A stretch of 64,000 nt of DNA from Cliona cf. orientalis (lineage: Eukaryota > Porifera > Demospongiae > Clionaida > Clionaidae), in NCBI GenBank assembly GCA_963930775.1, contig OZ005691.1:11653000-11716999 (forward strand). The letters are read 5' to 3'. The notes under the pieces were generated by a model. It saw only the letters and a list, made by a program, of their open reading frames with translations, was not told where the DNA came from and did no database searches. This document shows positions 47,201-58,600 of the stretch, piece after piece. The position numbers were made by a program, and so were the translations under genes. How positions within the stretch are numbered: the stretch's first letter is position 1; the number at the start of each line of letters is the position of its first letter.

Positions 47201-50051
47201 ATAGCTAATTATACTTAGCAAGGATAGAAGACCAGAAAGTCTTAGCTTATTAGTAGGATAAGGTCTCGAATGTCTAATTTTTAGCATACTGATTAATGTC
47301 AGTAACATGTGTTAAAAAAGGTAGGCTTTTAGAAACTAGCTGCTATCTGGGGTTTATCTGCATAGAGCCCAGCAGGATGTGTTTCCCCCCCCCCCCCCCC
47401 CCCCCCCAAAAATTTAAATTAAAATTCATGAGATTTCACAATTAAATGCACATAATATAATATCACCTGGACTAATTATGTTGAAGTGTTACTTACATAT
47501 GTAGGTGCCTTTATGGGAACATTAATAATATTATAGCTTACCGCGCTTCACGCGGAAGGCGGCACATCCCCCTCCCGCACCCACCCCCATTACTTCAACT
47601 TCTCCCATGTTTCCCCCCCTAAATTTTTGGGCCAGATAAAACCCTGGCTATGACTAATTTACGTCCCTGCATCGCGCATGGCCGAGTACCTTGGGCCTCC
47701 CCCCCCCCCCCCCCCCCCCCCATGTACAATTGTTTCCTACTCCACTGTGCATCACATGATAGCATTAATTAGACAATTAACTGCACAATGTCACATGTAG
47801 AACATTTTCTAGTGATATCCTGTCAATTAATTACACCTCCAACTAGTAATAATGTCGTTAGGAATCATTAAAATTGCATTAGCTGACCATCAAGAATTAA
47901 TATAAAGTGGCTAAAATATCCATCAAGAAAGTAATTAAAAATTTTATAGCTTATACTGTCAGGAAGTAATTATTGGTCTTCCGTGGGGGTGTATCCTTTA
48001 TTAATGGAAAAGCCCAATGTATTAACACCTTTCTCTATCCAAACTAAGGTGTCTTCATTTGCCATTCAGTTTTTTTTAGTTTGGACTGTGTATACATGTA
48101 GTTATTTCAAAGCTACGTGTGGGTGTATTATTATTGGAGGGGGGTTCCATAAGTTATGATGGCATTGTGCTACTCCTCCATACAGAGTAAGATCAGTAAG
48201 CTGAAGATCCGTTTGTGTCCCTATCATCAGCGAGGGTGTACATGGGAGGGAGGGGAGGTCTTCAGGCTCAGGCAACATATGTCCGAGTGCCAGCACAGCA
48301 ATAACAAGAAGAAAGGTATGACTTAACTACACCTGCATGTAGCTACTGAGCATTGTACACGCACATAATTATACAGTGGAACCCCTCTTAACGGCCACCC
48401 CTGATGGGCGGCCGCCCTGTCTATAACGGCCACTCACCTTGGTCCCGATTGCATCTCCATATAAGATAGTACTTAAGAAACCCCTGGTTGGCGGCCACCC
48501 CTCTACTCCGTACAACGGCCACGTATTGTGGCCCCAAATGATGCTCACCAATACGTATTGACCTCGCACTACGGCCAGCTCCACCCACTTTAGCCAAGGT
48601 AAAGGTCGTCACCGGCCAGCTCCACCCACTTTAACGATCATTAGTGCGCATGACCTCATACTACGGCCAGCTCCACCTACTTTTTTTTATTAATAATCAT
48701 CAGTCAGTACAGTTTACAATAGGCCATCTGAGATTAGCTTATGTACTATAGTTTTCAGTCACTCGATGTATAATGTAGATCCGTAAAAGTGGTATTTGCA
48801 TGGAATTTCCAAGCCATAGCCAGCACCACACTTAAAGAATATTTTAATATTTTATTGCATAATTCAAGTTGTGTTGTTGTTTTATCAATTTATGGAAAAA
48901 AACCCTGAGTTAAGGCCACCCCTCTATAAAGGCCACTACCTCATTCCCCAATGGTGGCCGTTATAGAGGGGTTCCACTGTAGTACTATAATGTCATAGCA
49001 CATGTATACTGATACCAGTTGTCTAAAAATTTAGCAGATCTAGGTTATTGTACAAGAGCGAGACAGTTCAGTGATTATTAATAATTAACCCAGGGGGAAC
49101 CCCTATAATTTTTAATACTACTCTGTTTGTTTATTCACTGCATACTAGAGTATTATAGAGGAAGATTATGTAAGATAATAATGATTTTATTGATGCATAA
49201 ATTTTCGTGCAGCTCGTAGCAAGAAGGACGCTAAAGAGTCCAGTCTGATCACGCCCACCATTGCTACACCCAGTAACCATAGCAACGACTCTGACGTCAT
49301 CGTCTTATCGCCCGAATATGATGACCACCAGGATGAGAGCACGAACATTACAACTACCAACTCTAGCGTAACACAACTGTCTCATTCATCACAGATTCAG
49401 TTACCCCCAATCTTACCCATTGAGTCTGCGACGTATACTGCTTCACTACAGGGATATGAGTCAATGCCGGATACACCTTCAACTGTGAACCAGCCCGAAA
49501 CAGGCCAAGTCCCAGCACTCAGAGGTAGCGGAAAGAATCGTGACAACCATGATGCTACGCAAGCCTCAGTGGTCTCGATAAATTCATCAATTACTCCACC
49601 GAGATTTTTCGATATGACTTCAGTTAGTACATACCAAGGGCTGAGTATACTGCATTGGACAAGTCCGACATTTTCTAGCTGTGAGCAGTTGGGGTACCGG
49701 CTGAATGTGGTGATGAGGATCTCCCAAGACGACCCTTTTGCTCTCAATATCGCCGTAAAATCAGCGCAAGATCGACAGAATCATCATTTGAAATTCCCCT
49801 GCTCTGGTACAGCTAAGATGCTCATTTTGAATCCTCACTCTAACAGCGACCACGTCAAGTGCAGTGTGAAATTTGAGCTGCAGTTTCCATCGAATGAGGT
49901 GCCTGATTTCGCCGTGGGAAGTAGCGTTAAGTTTCCAAAGAATTTTGTTGATAATGACAGCTTGTACCTCCAAGTGTCAGAGGTGGAACTAGAAGGAAGT
50001 GGAAGACCATGGCTGATGAATCCATACCTAACCATCGATTCAGGACTGTGA
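41271..50051 (+). CDS. RING-TRAF finger-TRAF-C protein lacking a Death domain
   Basis: Exons 41271-41363, 41699-41929, 48186-48315 and 49213-50051 give about 430 residues. The first exon (MASIGEEEEFQSSNAATIRK, then basic/Pro sequence) replaces the Death exon of the other genes. The variant RING has CNGCSKIPLSPFMTTC, YCEAC and CSRH, and differs from its relatives in reading C-D-C instead of C-C. The TRAF finger sits in its own exon (CPYHQRGCTWEGGE). The last exon has a Ser/Thr-rich linker and a diverged TRAF-C/MATH-like domain (SCEQLGYRLNVVM; LKFPCSGTAKMLILNP). The intron 41930-48185 is 6.3 kb, by far the longest in this family, and full of repeats. A near copy of exon 1 begins at 63937. Without Death it could act as a competitor or partner of the Death-TRAF proteins (inference). 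Confidence 0.88.
41988..42201. mobile_element. MITE family E, copy 2, with target repeat
   Basis: Ends CAGTGCCTCCAAG and CTTGGAGGCGCTG, flanked on both sides by ACATGT, an apparent target duplication of at least six bases. Interior matches 18514-18719. Confidence 0.85.
44375..44475 (-). repeat. tRNA-derived SINE candidate
   Basis: On the minus strand, GGTGGCCGAGTGGTTGGG fits an A box and GCGGGTTCAAATCTTGC fits a B box with a plausible T arm, spaced as in a tRNA. It is followed downstream by a run of T (GATTTTTTTTT). The anticodon arm does not fold well, so a tRNA-derived SINE or tRNA pseudogene is more likely than a working tRNA. Confidence 0.6.
44877..45690. repeat. Degenerate minisatellite of ACCCTAATCAC-type units
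   Basis: Irregular repeats of CATACCCTAATCAC, ATTTCATCTCTCATACA and CACATACCCC through about 800 bases, strongly strand-biased for pyrimidine and A. Translated frames read Thr-Leu-Ile repeats and are not genes. Confidence 0.85.
46038..46195. repeat. Palindromic MITE-like hairpin
   Basis: Arms CACATCCTTCTGAGTGCAAT and TTGGAAATAATCA pair with TGATTATTTCCAA and ATTGCACTCAGAAGGATGTG; an inner arm pairs ACTGCCAGTTG with CAACTGGCAGT. Confidence 0.85.
46493..46901. mobile_element. MITE family B, copy 5
   Basis: Ends AACTAGAGCTCTATAGAGCA and TTGCGCATGCGCGCGGGGTA, with a (GACAGAC)n-like tract before the right end. Confidence 0.8.
48372..48981. mobile_element. TIR element with ACAGTGGAACCCCTCT ends
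   Basis: About 610 bases with inverted ends TACAGTGGAACCCCTCTTAA and TATAGAGGGGTTCCACTGTA. The interior repeats ACGGCCAC and GCCAGCTCCACC motifs. Lies in the last intron of the gene at 41271. Confidence 0.88.
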
Positions 50052-50404
50052 ATACTGTTGAATAATATCATTTTGTACTTATCTCTCTCTCTCCTCTCTG
50101 CCTCTCTCCCCCTGACATATCCCTCCCTCTCAATTATAATATTACTACAAATTTAGTTTTTACTCATGCAGTCTTTTCTCTGGCATACCCTTGCATAGAT
50201 CGTTAAAATAATAGTCACTTTAATCAACATGCATGTTGAGAAAAACAAGCCAAGTGATTGAGTGATGAACCATGCATAATGAAGCACTAATAGTGCGAAA
50301 CCCTCGGCTTTCATGAATTTGTTTTAAACTGGTCACTGATTAAGCCTATAATTATGCTTTGATGTAATATATCATTATGCCGAAATGAGAAAAGATCTAT
50401 ATAC
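50052..50404. other. 3' spacer after the 41.3-kb gene
   Basis: CT-rich 3' UTR followed by AT-rich sequence; nothing else recognised. Confidence 0.5.
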
Positions 50405-50845
50405 ATGCCAGTATGCGCTATACCATGCACTAGCCTTTTTTGCACCTATCAATGTATTGCCCCACCTACCCTAGTGCAGGCATATGTGGGGATAGGGTGG
50501 GAATTTGATCGCTACTTTTCAAGTATCAATTATCCCACCCCTGGGGGAAGCTCCTGTAATCAAAAGGCACACCAATCCCATGTACTGCAGGTCCTCAGCT
50601 TGTGCACTGAGGTGCACTATGCTAGACATACAAGTTTACATAACACTCACTTAAGCCACATTAGTGCTAACCAAGGCTACTACTTGAGTTGTCTATCCTC
50701 GGTAGTGAATGGTCAGAATCTCATTTATTCCCTCCCAACCAGTGGTGGGAAAACCCTTGTTGCAGAATTAATTATCTTCAGACAATTGCTGCTAAAAAAT
50801 AAAAATGTACTTTTCATTCTAGTACTAGTGTACGTGTCATGGTGA
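50405..50845 (+). pseudogene. HELQ-like helicase exon fragment
   Basis: Within this frame, [20 protein letters not shown] and the following [13 protein letters not shown] match the Walker A exon of the HELQ branch of superfamily 2 helicases (close to POLQ). Only about 50 residues, from roughly 50680 to 50825, resemble the family. The frame then reaches a stop at 50843 and no further helicase motifs (DEAH, motifs III-VI) are found nearby. A stray or pseudogene exon is the best reading; an exon of a larger gene spread through the transposon-rich spacer is less likely. Confidence 0.6.
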
Positions 50846-50937
50846 CACTGTGCTGATTTCCAGACTTGCCCATGGCAAGGGATTACGTAATACGTAGCAT
50901 GATCATCACGTGCCTGGTCAGCAGTTGCACTTTGCTA

Positions 50938-51550
50938 CGAGGGGTCCGCAACGACCTAATTTTATGTACAAGATTTCGAAATCACCTGATTTCAGGAATG
51001 GATTTCCAGATTTCTGGTATGACTTCCTATATTTCCTGATTTCCAATTGATTTCTACATAATTTCTTTCTGAGAGCTGATTTCTAAGGTGATTTCTTGAT
51101 TTCTATTGTGATTTCTTGATTTTAAATTGATTTCTCTCTGATTTCATGCATTTCCTTCAGATTTCTGTTTGATTTCTACATTGTTCACTAGTATCATGTA
51201 ATAGTGATGATCATGTTTATCACCATAGCATTTTAAAATCATTACTACAAATACCTATACTATACAGCATTAAAAGTCAATGCTATTTCGCAATTCAGTT
51301 TGAACAGCTAGAGCGAGAGCTCGAGCATGGCAGCATAGACCACACCCCTTAAAGTGAGGGGAGTGGCAAAATCAATTCAAAGTGGGTGGACCAAGGGGCG
51401 TGTCTACATTATACGTCGGATTTCTGGTCGACTTCTAGTGATTTCTTGATTGATTTCATGTGATTTCTATTGATTTCTCTGTTGATTTCCAGTGATTTCA
51501 CTTGATTTCTGGGGAAGGTGTACGAGATTTCTTTCGTTGCGGACCCCTCG
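50938..51550. mobile_element. TIR element made of GATTTC repeats
   Basis: Inverted ends CGAGGGGTCCGCAACGA and TCGTTGCGGACCCCTCG enclose about 600 bases, much of it a loose tandem array of TGATTTCT. It is directly followed by the MITE at 51552. Confidence 0.85.
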
Positions 51551-51551
51551 C

Positions 51552-51902
51552 CAGGGGCGTAGCCAGGAATTTAGAAAAGAAGGGGCAAGATTGCGCGCGA
51601 AGCGCGCGAAAAATTTTAGACCGGAAACCACACCCACTAATTAAATCACGCGCTCCGTTTTGTGCCCTTTGAACTCATCAAACGTTCGAGATTCCAGACC
51701 AGACACTGCTCGATCGAGGCATAGCTCGAAAGTTTGTTTACAGATAGCTTTATAGTCAGCTTTTCTGTGATTTTTGACTCTGAAGACTGCTGTAACAACT
51801 TGGTGTTGGTATTTATACGGTAAGAAGTGATAAATATTATATGACTCTGGGAAAAAAGGGGGGGCAAATGCCCCCTGTGCCCCCCCCCTGGCTACGCCCC
51901 TG
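51552..51902. mobile_element. MITE with CAGGGGCGTAGCCAGG ends
   Basis: 351 bases with 16-base inverted ends and a CTCGC direct repeat at 51547-51551 and 51903-51907. Same type as 29632-29945. Its left target copy is the last five bases of the element at 50938-51550, so it inserted into or at the edge of that element. Confidence 0.9.
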
Positions 51903-51907
51903 CTCGC

Positions 51908-52642
51908 TTTGCTAGCTATATCTATAGCGCTACACAAGAAAGCCAAGAAGCGTTCAGAGTCTACTGTGATCAGTGATGAGTCAGTCGAGTTATAAGACCT
52001 ATCGTTAGTCCTATATCCTAGTCTTTTGGAAAAGAAGCCATCGCTGTCACTTTTGTCCATCGAGAGTTCGTCAACTTAACTGTAACTTTTGAACAAAGCG
52101 TTTTCAACGAATTCTACACGTTTCATTTGTTAAAATCGCCACGAGAAGCCTAATGATACCTCGCTTTCAACGTATAAATAAGGTATGTAGCAACTAGCCT
52201 GGTAACAGACAGACACACAGTACAGACACACAGAACGACTACCGTAACCCTGCGGCGCATGCGCCGAGGGTTAATAATTATTATTATGGTTCAACAGTGT
52301 ACATTGTACAATGTACCTGGTGCCATGCCACAGATGCAGCGTCGTATATCCGGGCATGCCGGCACTGCACAATTAGTCTCGTGAGCCAGCCCCTCCTAGT
52401 TCTTTGCGCAATTGCGTAGGAGGGGCTGATAGAGACTAGACGACTGTGTACAGTGCTATATATATGCATAGTCATGATTATGACGCGGCGGTGGACATAG
52501 CTGTGTCACATGAAAAAAGCACCACCGCCCACAATAGCGAATTTGAAAATAGCTAGCCGGCATTTGCAAGAATCGAGGTGAGTGCCAGCAAAAACTTACT
52601 GAGCTTCTTGTGCATGATGATTCATGTTAATTCAAATGGCAG
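51908..52642 (+). other. Spacer, promoter and 5' UTR of the chimeric gene
   Basis: Includes GGCGCATGCGCCGAGG near 52252 and a hairpin (AGCCCCTCCTA / TAGGAGGGGCT) at 52386-52428. The 5' UTR exon, related to 34330-34441, ends at 52577 with GTGAGT; its intron is 52578-52642. Confidence 0.55.
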
Positions 52643-55600
52643 ATGGTGTTAGGAGTGAATGATTTGGCGAATGTTCTGGATGAACTTTATGATGCTCGTG
52701 CTAGATGGTACGACATTGGACTGAGGCTAAATGTGCCTGCTGAGACGTTGGAGAAAATCAAAACACCTGATGACAGCAGTTGCCTTCGTCAAGTTCTCAT
52801 TATTTGGTTGAGATCAGGAAAGGCTACTTGGACCGACCTCTGCCAGGCACTTCGACATCGCATAATTGACCAAGGAAAGCTGGCAGATTCTCTACTAGCT
52901 AAATACGTACACCACACAGGTACGTATTCTATACTTTATAATAATATTAATACCGTAGAAACTGGTTGTTAAGCGCTGCTCGCTGTTAAGCGCATACTTT
53001 TTATTAAGCGCATAGTTTTATGCGAGCTTTACCGCTCTTTGTTAGGCGCACATGCCCAGCAAGCCACCTGAACGACGAGCGATCGGTTACACTAGCCCAG
53101 AAAGAAGGCTAGAAGTAGGCTGGAGAAGAAAACGTCGAGAATTACGCTCTCTGGTCGCTCCTTGGCCATCGCTGTAGGCCTTTCTACCCTCGACACGTTC
53201 TTTACGCACGCCCCACCTACCGTGTTTTAGCACTTTTAATTAAGCGCATGCTTCCTGTTAAGCGCATACTTTTTATTAGGCGCATATTTTCTTGCTACCG
53301 CGTGTTATAAGCGCATGCGCTTAACAACCAGTTTCTACGGTACTACATGTATATGATTTATAAATCCGATAGCGAGAGAGATAGCTCAGAGTACTGAATC
53401 CCAGAGTACTGATCCAAGCAAAGCCATAAAGAGACATGAGAGACCATCAACATCAGATACTCCTGCCCCTTCAGCAGCTAAGGTTGGTTACTACGGTATC
53501 TGAAGTGAAGATTAATTATGCATAATACTTTTTCAGAAACCTAAGCAGGCTGCTGATAAATTGCCCGACAGCTTTGCCAAAGATGATTTTATCAGGGCAC
53601 CCCCTGCTGACCGTCTCTGTGTAAAATGTGATCGTGTGCCATTAAATCCACAACGCTCGGTATGTTGCCAGCGGCTCTACTGCGAACCCTGCTCCAAAAA
53701 GAATAAGCGATGTAGAACACACAAAGCAGATCTGGAGTATACTTCTGACAAGGAGCTCTATGGCAAAATTCAAAAGCTGAAGATCAAGTGTCCAAATCGA
53801 GCAGGGGGATGTGACTGGTCCGGTCTTGTGCTCAACTTAAAGAATCACCTTCCAGCTTGTGACAAGCGCCCACTCCTGAGTAAGCACCCATGTACCCCAT
53901 TTCAAGTGATAAATGTAGCAGCTTCTATACAAATGTATGGAATTTTGATCCTGGGTAAGCATCCACACAGGCCAAAATTGCAAGTTATATTTAAGTGTCC
54001 ATAGGAGCTTACCCAGGACACTATACGGTAATACATCTGGTGATCAAGATGTCCATGGGTTGGATAGCAAATAGGGAGTGTACATCACGGACTTTTAGTG
54101 CATTGATCTGAAATTTGGCAAATGGTGATCTGACTAGTCTAGTATAATAATAGCTGCATGTATTAAAATAGCAGAAAACTTCTTTCTCCTCCTGCTATCA
54201 TAATACACGGCCCACCCCCATAAACTACCCTTTACCATTGCAAAATATGATTTGAATATACTATACGAGGAACTTCGCTCGGTTAAAAGATAACATAGAG
54301 CCGGCCAGCATCCATCATTGGTAAGAGGACACATCCACCCATTTCACTTTAAAGCAGCAACAAAATGGTCAATTATTTTTAACTACGAAATAATCGGTCA
54401 TCAAAACCTTTTATAGATCCTTCAGCTGGAGCTTCATTATCATTCACATCCACTACTGCACCAACATTGCGTCCAATACGACAGTTTGCATCCCATTATT
54501 CACAACCCCAACCTGTACCAGGACAAACCTTAGCTCAACCTGTGATCACATCATCACAATCAACATCTATAGGTATACTAAATATAACACCATCAAAACT
54601 GTAGCCTATATTAATTATGCTGCTCATACAGGCCAACAACAGACAACAGTGGCATCATTTCCATCGTACAGAGGTAAATAATTATTTATATTTTCCCTTC
54701 TTATCAAATATACCGTATTACCTCTAATTTTAACGGATACCAGAGAAATAATTATTTTGGCCAATGTTAGAGCATACGAAAATAGCTGGCGTTCGAAGTG
54801 TCCGATGAATTAGAACACGCTTTCACACATGTGCATTCGGTCAAATGGACGTGCGATCGAGCAGCTGCACAGATTGAGAAAATGAGACGGTACCTGGAGC
54901 GCCCTGTTCATAGTGGGAAAGAGAACAACTCGCCTCCTTTAGTACCACCAAAGAAGCAGCAATCCATTGCAAATTTTGCTCGATTACTACCACGCTAGCG
55001 CGAGCTGTCCAATGATGTCCGGATAATTAGAACAGCAAAACTCAAACTTCATTGACTGTCCGGTGTAATTAGAGGTAAAAAAATTTCGAAATGGTGTCCG
55101 GATAATTAGAGATGTCTGTTAAATTAGGGACAATACGGTAAATATTACGCTCGATATAGGTAAATCTGAGGATGAGGTTAAACCACGTGCACGATCATCA
55201 GATGTACTGAGTCCTACTGCTGCTAGCTTATTTTACCCTAGACCAATGCAATGGTACTCTTCTCGTCAATGTAAGTTAATCCTGAAACAGGCATGATAGC
55301 TATATACCTGAGTTGTACATAAGCCTGGGTTTCTATTTCCTTAATTCTTGGCTTTCAAGACCCGGCTTCAAAATTTGACCAGTGTTTTTTATGCAGTGCT
55401 ATGCTGGCTCCTGGCCGCATGTGTGCACGCAACTCTGCATGGGCCATATTGTACATAATAATATTATAATATCAGCAGCCTCTTTATTATACAGTCGAGT
55501 CTCCGAACAAAGGACACTTTGGGAACGGGACCTCTTGTCCTTTGCTCGGAGGTTGTCCCTATCTCGGAGGTTCATGATTTTTCAACCCATTTTGATTATA

Positions 55601-58600
55601 TTATCCTTAACAAGTTAGTAAATGCACTGAAATACAAGATATAAGCAGTAGAGATGATAATCAAGTGGTTGGTGTGTTATCAACATAGCACAGGCTGAAT
55701 TTTTTTTGTTTCTGAAGTACTGGCTACTCTAAAATGATTCAAGGCTAATATTATTATCGCGCATGCAGCATAATATCGCGACCGCCTAGATTGCTGCAAA
55801 GGTGGGCGTGGCATTGTTAATTTAAGGGCGTGGTTTCCGGATGTCCGCTATTTAGAGGCAGTTTTGCGTTGAAAAGTCACGTTGGGAGCTTGGATCTTGT
55901 CCGCTGTCCGGAATCGAGAAGCGTCCGCTTCTCGGAGGTTGCTAATGTACTATAACTATGCTAAATTCAATCGGTAACACGGCACTTGTCCGCTTCTCGG
56001 AGGGTCTGTTATCGGAGGCTCGACTGTATTATGCATATACAATACAAATATTATACTTACTATATGTACATACCTTAGGGCTACGATTATTTGCAGGTAC
56101 AAATCTTAGCGGATTTTGGAAATAGTGCATCTAGTGGGTACTCATTTTAGCGATTTTTATTCTATTTATTCGAAAATGTTAAAAATTTTAATATTCACGG
56201 GTACAAATATAATCGGACAAATCACTAATTTTGCTAAATTTAATACCTGCAAACAAAAGTGTCCTTAAGGTATGTTGTACATACAAGCAGGGGAGCTTGC
56301 TTCACTCGCCCCCTTGCCCCCTGCTAAATGTGATTATTGTATTTGTATTTTGTTGCTTGATTAACTATAATGTATGATGGGATTATTGGGGTGAGCCCCA
56401 CACAAATGATTTTAATTGAGATTTCCATTTATTGGGGTGAGCCTGAGCGAGCCCCACATATTAAAACAGTTCATCAATGTATGCAATATTATATGTATGT
56501 ATGGTGGTTGTACCATAGATCAATAATCATAGAGTCGGTAGACTCTCTATAAGTAGGGATGGCCTGGATCTGCCATAATATGTAATACATTACAAATACC
56601 CATATATCTCAAAATTGGTAATTTTGTGAAATTTCTAAGTGTGAAAATCGGAATCTCCAGCAAATTATCTATCTAATAAGACCAAGATCATCCATCAATT
56701 CAATTTGTATATGCCAGAACCAGATGTTCAAAAAAATGGCCATTAATTTTGTCAATCTTTCTTTCTTTCTTTCTAGTTTCCAGGGCTAGCTCGAGATTGC
56801 CTTGACCTCTCATCTTAGTTTAAGTATAAATCCATTCCATTTAGTAGTGCGCAGTGCAGTGGCACGCTAATATCGTGTTATCTTGATAGTTACGTAATAG
56901 TGGGTGTGTGCGGTGCATTGACAATAATTGGGCGTATCTGATACGCCATTTTGTGATCTAATGCGCATGCTCAGAATGTGTTGCCATGGTGAAGTCATGT
57001 GACAGCACCCTGGCCCTCGAGGCCTCAGCGATTGCCTAGCCCTAGCGCTAGTATTCTAGCGCTCTGCTGGATCGATCAAGGATATGAAAGCGCAAGGCTC
57101 GAGGAACGGCAAGGCGCTAGTCATAAGCGAACTACTCGCTAGCATGTGTAGCGCTAGTGATCCGCTGGATAGATCATGGATATGAAGCCTTCGCAAGGTT
57201 CGAGGAGCTCAGCGGTAACGTACAGATTAGCTGCTGCCAACAATAAAAATTTAGAACTAGGTTTTCTCCCTAAACAAAAGAGTCTCATTGCTACATCGAT
57301 ATCGGCCGCCTAACGCTGCCTTCTTTGTCAACCTCCTCAAAGGCATAGGAATGCAAGCCTTCAACTAGGGGCATGGCTAAGAATTTTGCGCAGATATGAT
57401 CTTCATTCTTCTACACTGGAATATTGACAGCGAATCATATTCTGAGAGCAATAAAAAAGAACAGAAACAAGTATAAAAACAATTGAATAAAATTGAATGA
57501 TGAAGTAGGGATGGCAGGATCAAAAAGTACATGAACAAGATTTGTAGGGATAACACATCCACTATACATCCCTACACTTGCTTTTTGAGGGGTGCAAGAA
57601 CAGTAATATCTTCCATATGCAAGTCAAGAGTGCTTAACAAACAAGTTAGGTGCATGATAATCGAGAAAAGCAAGTATAGGGATGTATAGTGGATGTGATT
57701 ATCCCTACAAATCTTGTTCATATACTTTTTGATCCTGCCATCCCTACTTCATCCTTCAATTTTATTCAATTGTTTTTATACTTATTTTATTATTATAGAT
57801 CACATAGACATTATGTAGTCTATATGATTTATAATGGTACATCCATCATTCGCGCGTAATTAAGTATCTACTCTATGGACTTGGACATCAAGATATCTTG
57901 ACTTCTATACCACCTACTGATGTGAAACTTGCACCAAAGTGGCTATTTTCACAAGTGCTACAATATGACAATGACATACCGTGTTTATGCTAATAGAACG
58001 CATGATCCAATTACCGCAAGAAAATTCAATTCCAGGATTTTTTTGTATTCTATTAGAACGGAAGCGACTGTCTGTAATTATTTTCTATGAATCCAATTAG
58101 CGCAATAGTGCTAAGGTGAGGCTATTGCGCATGCTCAAACCGCGTGCTGCACGGTTAAACCACACCCGCTTAGTAATGAACCGTTCTGGAAGCCTTGCTC
58201 TGTCTCTCGGACTCGTTGCTAGCTGTAGTTAACCAAATCGCAAGTGTCGTTCGTCGTTCATGAGGGTACTAAACTACACTCGAGACTGACCTTAGTTGGA
58301 ACTGCACTGCGATCAGCACGATCGCTAACCATTCGGCGCGGCTGTCAGAAGGCCTTTCTCAGGCTACCCTCGTGATGATCGGGGCCAGGGGCACAGGTAC
58401 GATACCATCGATAGCCACTATTCGTCGTCGCTCAAAGCTATGCTAATTGTTCTATTACAACGCAACATCTAATTAACGCAAGAAAATTCACTTCCTGGAA
58501 TTATTTTGACTCTAATTGTGCGCAAACCAGATTTGAAATTATTTTTTTTGCTTGCGTTCTATTAGCATAAACACGGTAGTTGCCAAGTGTCCCGGTTTGG

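Larger units (their letters stand above)
41930..48185 (+). other. 6.3-kb repeat-rich intron
   Basis: Holds MITE family E (41988-42201), segments near 42220-42440 related to 47860-48020 in inverse orientation, hairpins at 42646-42708 and 43440-43560, a tRNA-like SINE (44375-44475), a minisatellite (44877-45690), a palindrome (46038-46195), MITE family B (46493-46901) and several long C or G tracts (47050-47180, 47384-47407, 47698-47720). No exon recognised. Confidence 0.6.

Noticed and set aside
53880..54004. C-terminal extension of the RING exon to the stop at 54004 as the main gene end
   Set aside because: A GTAAGC donor at 53880 is in phase with a run of further exons; readthrough was kept only as an alternative product.
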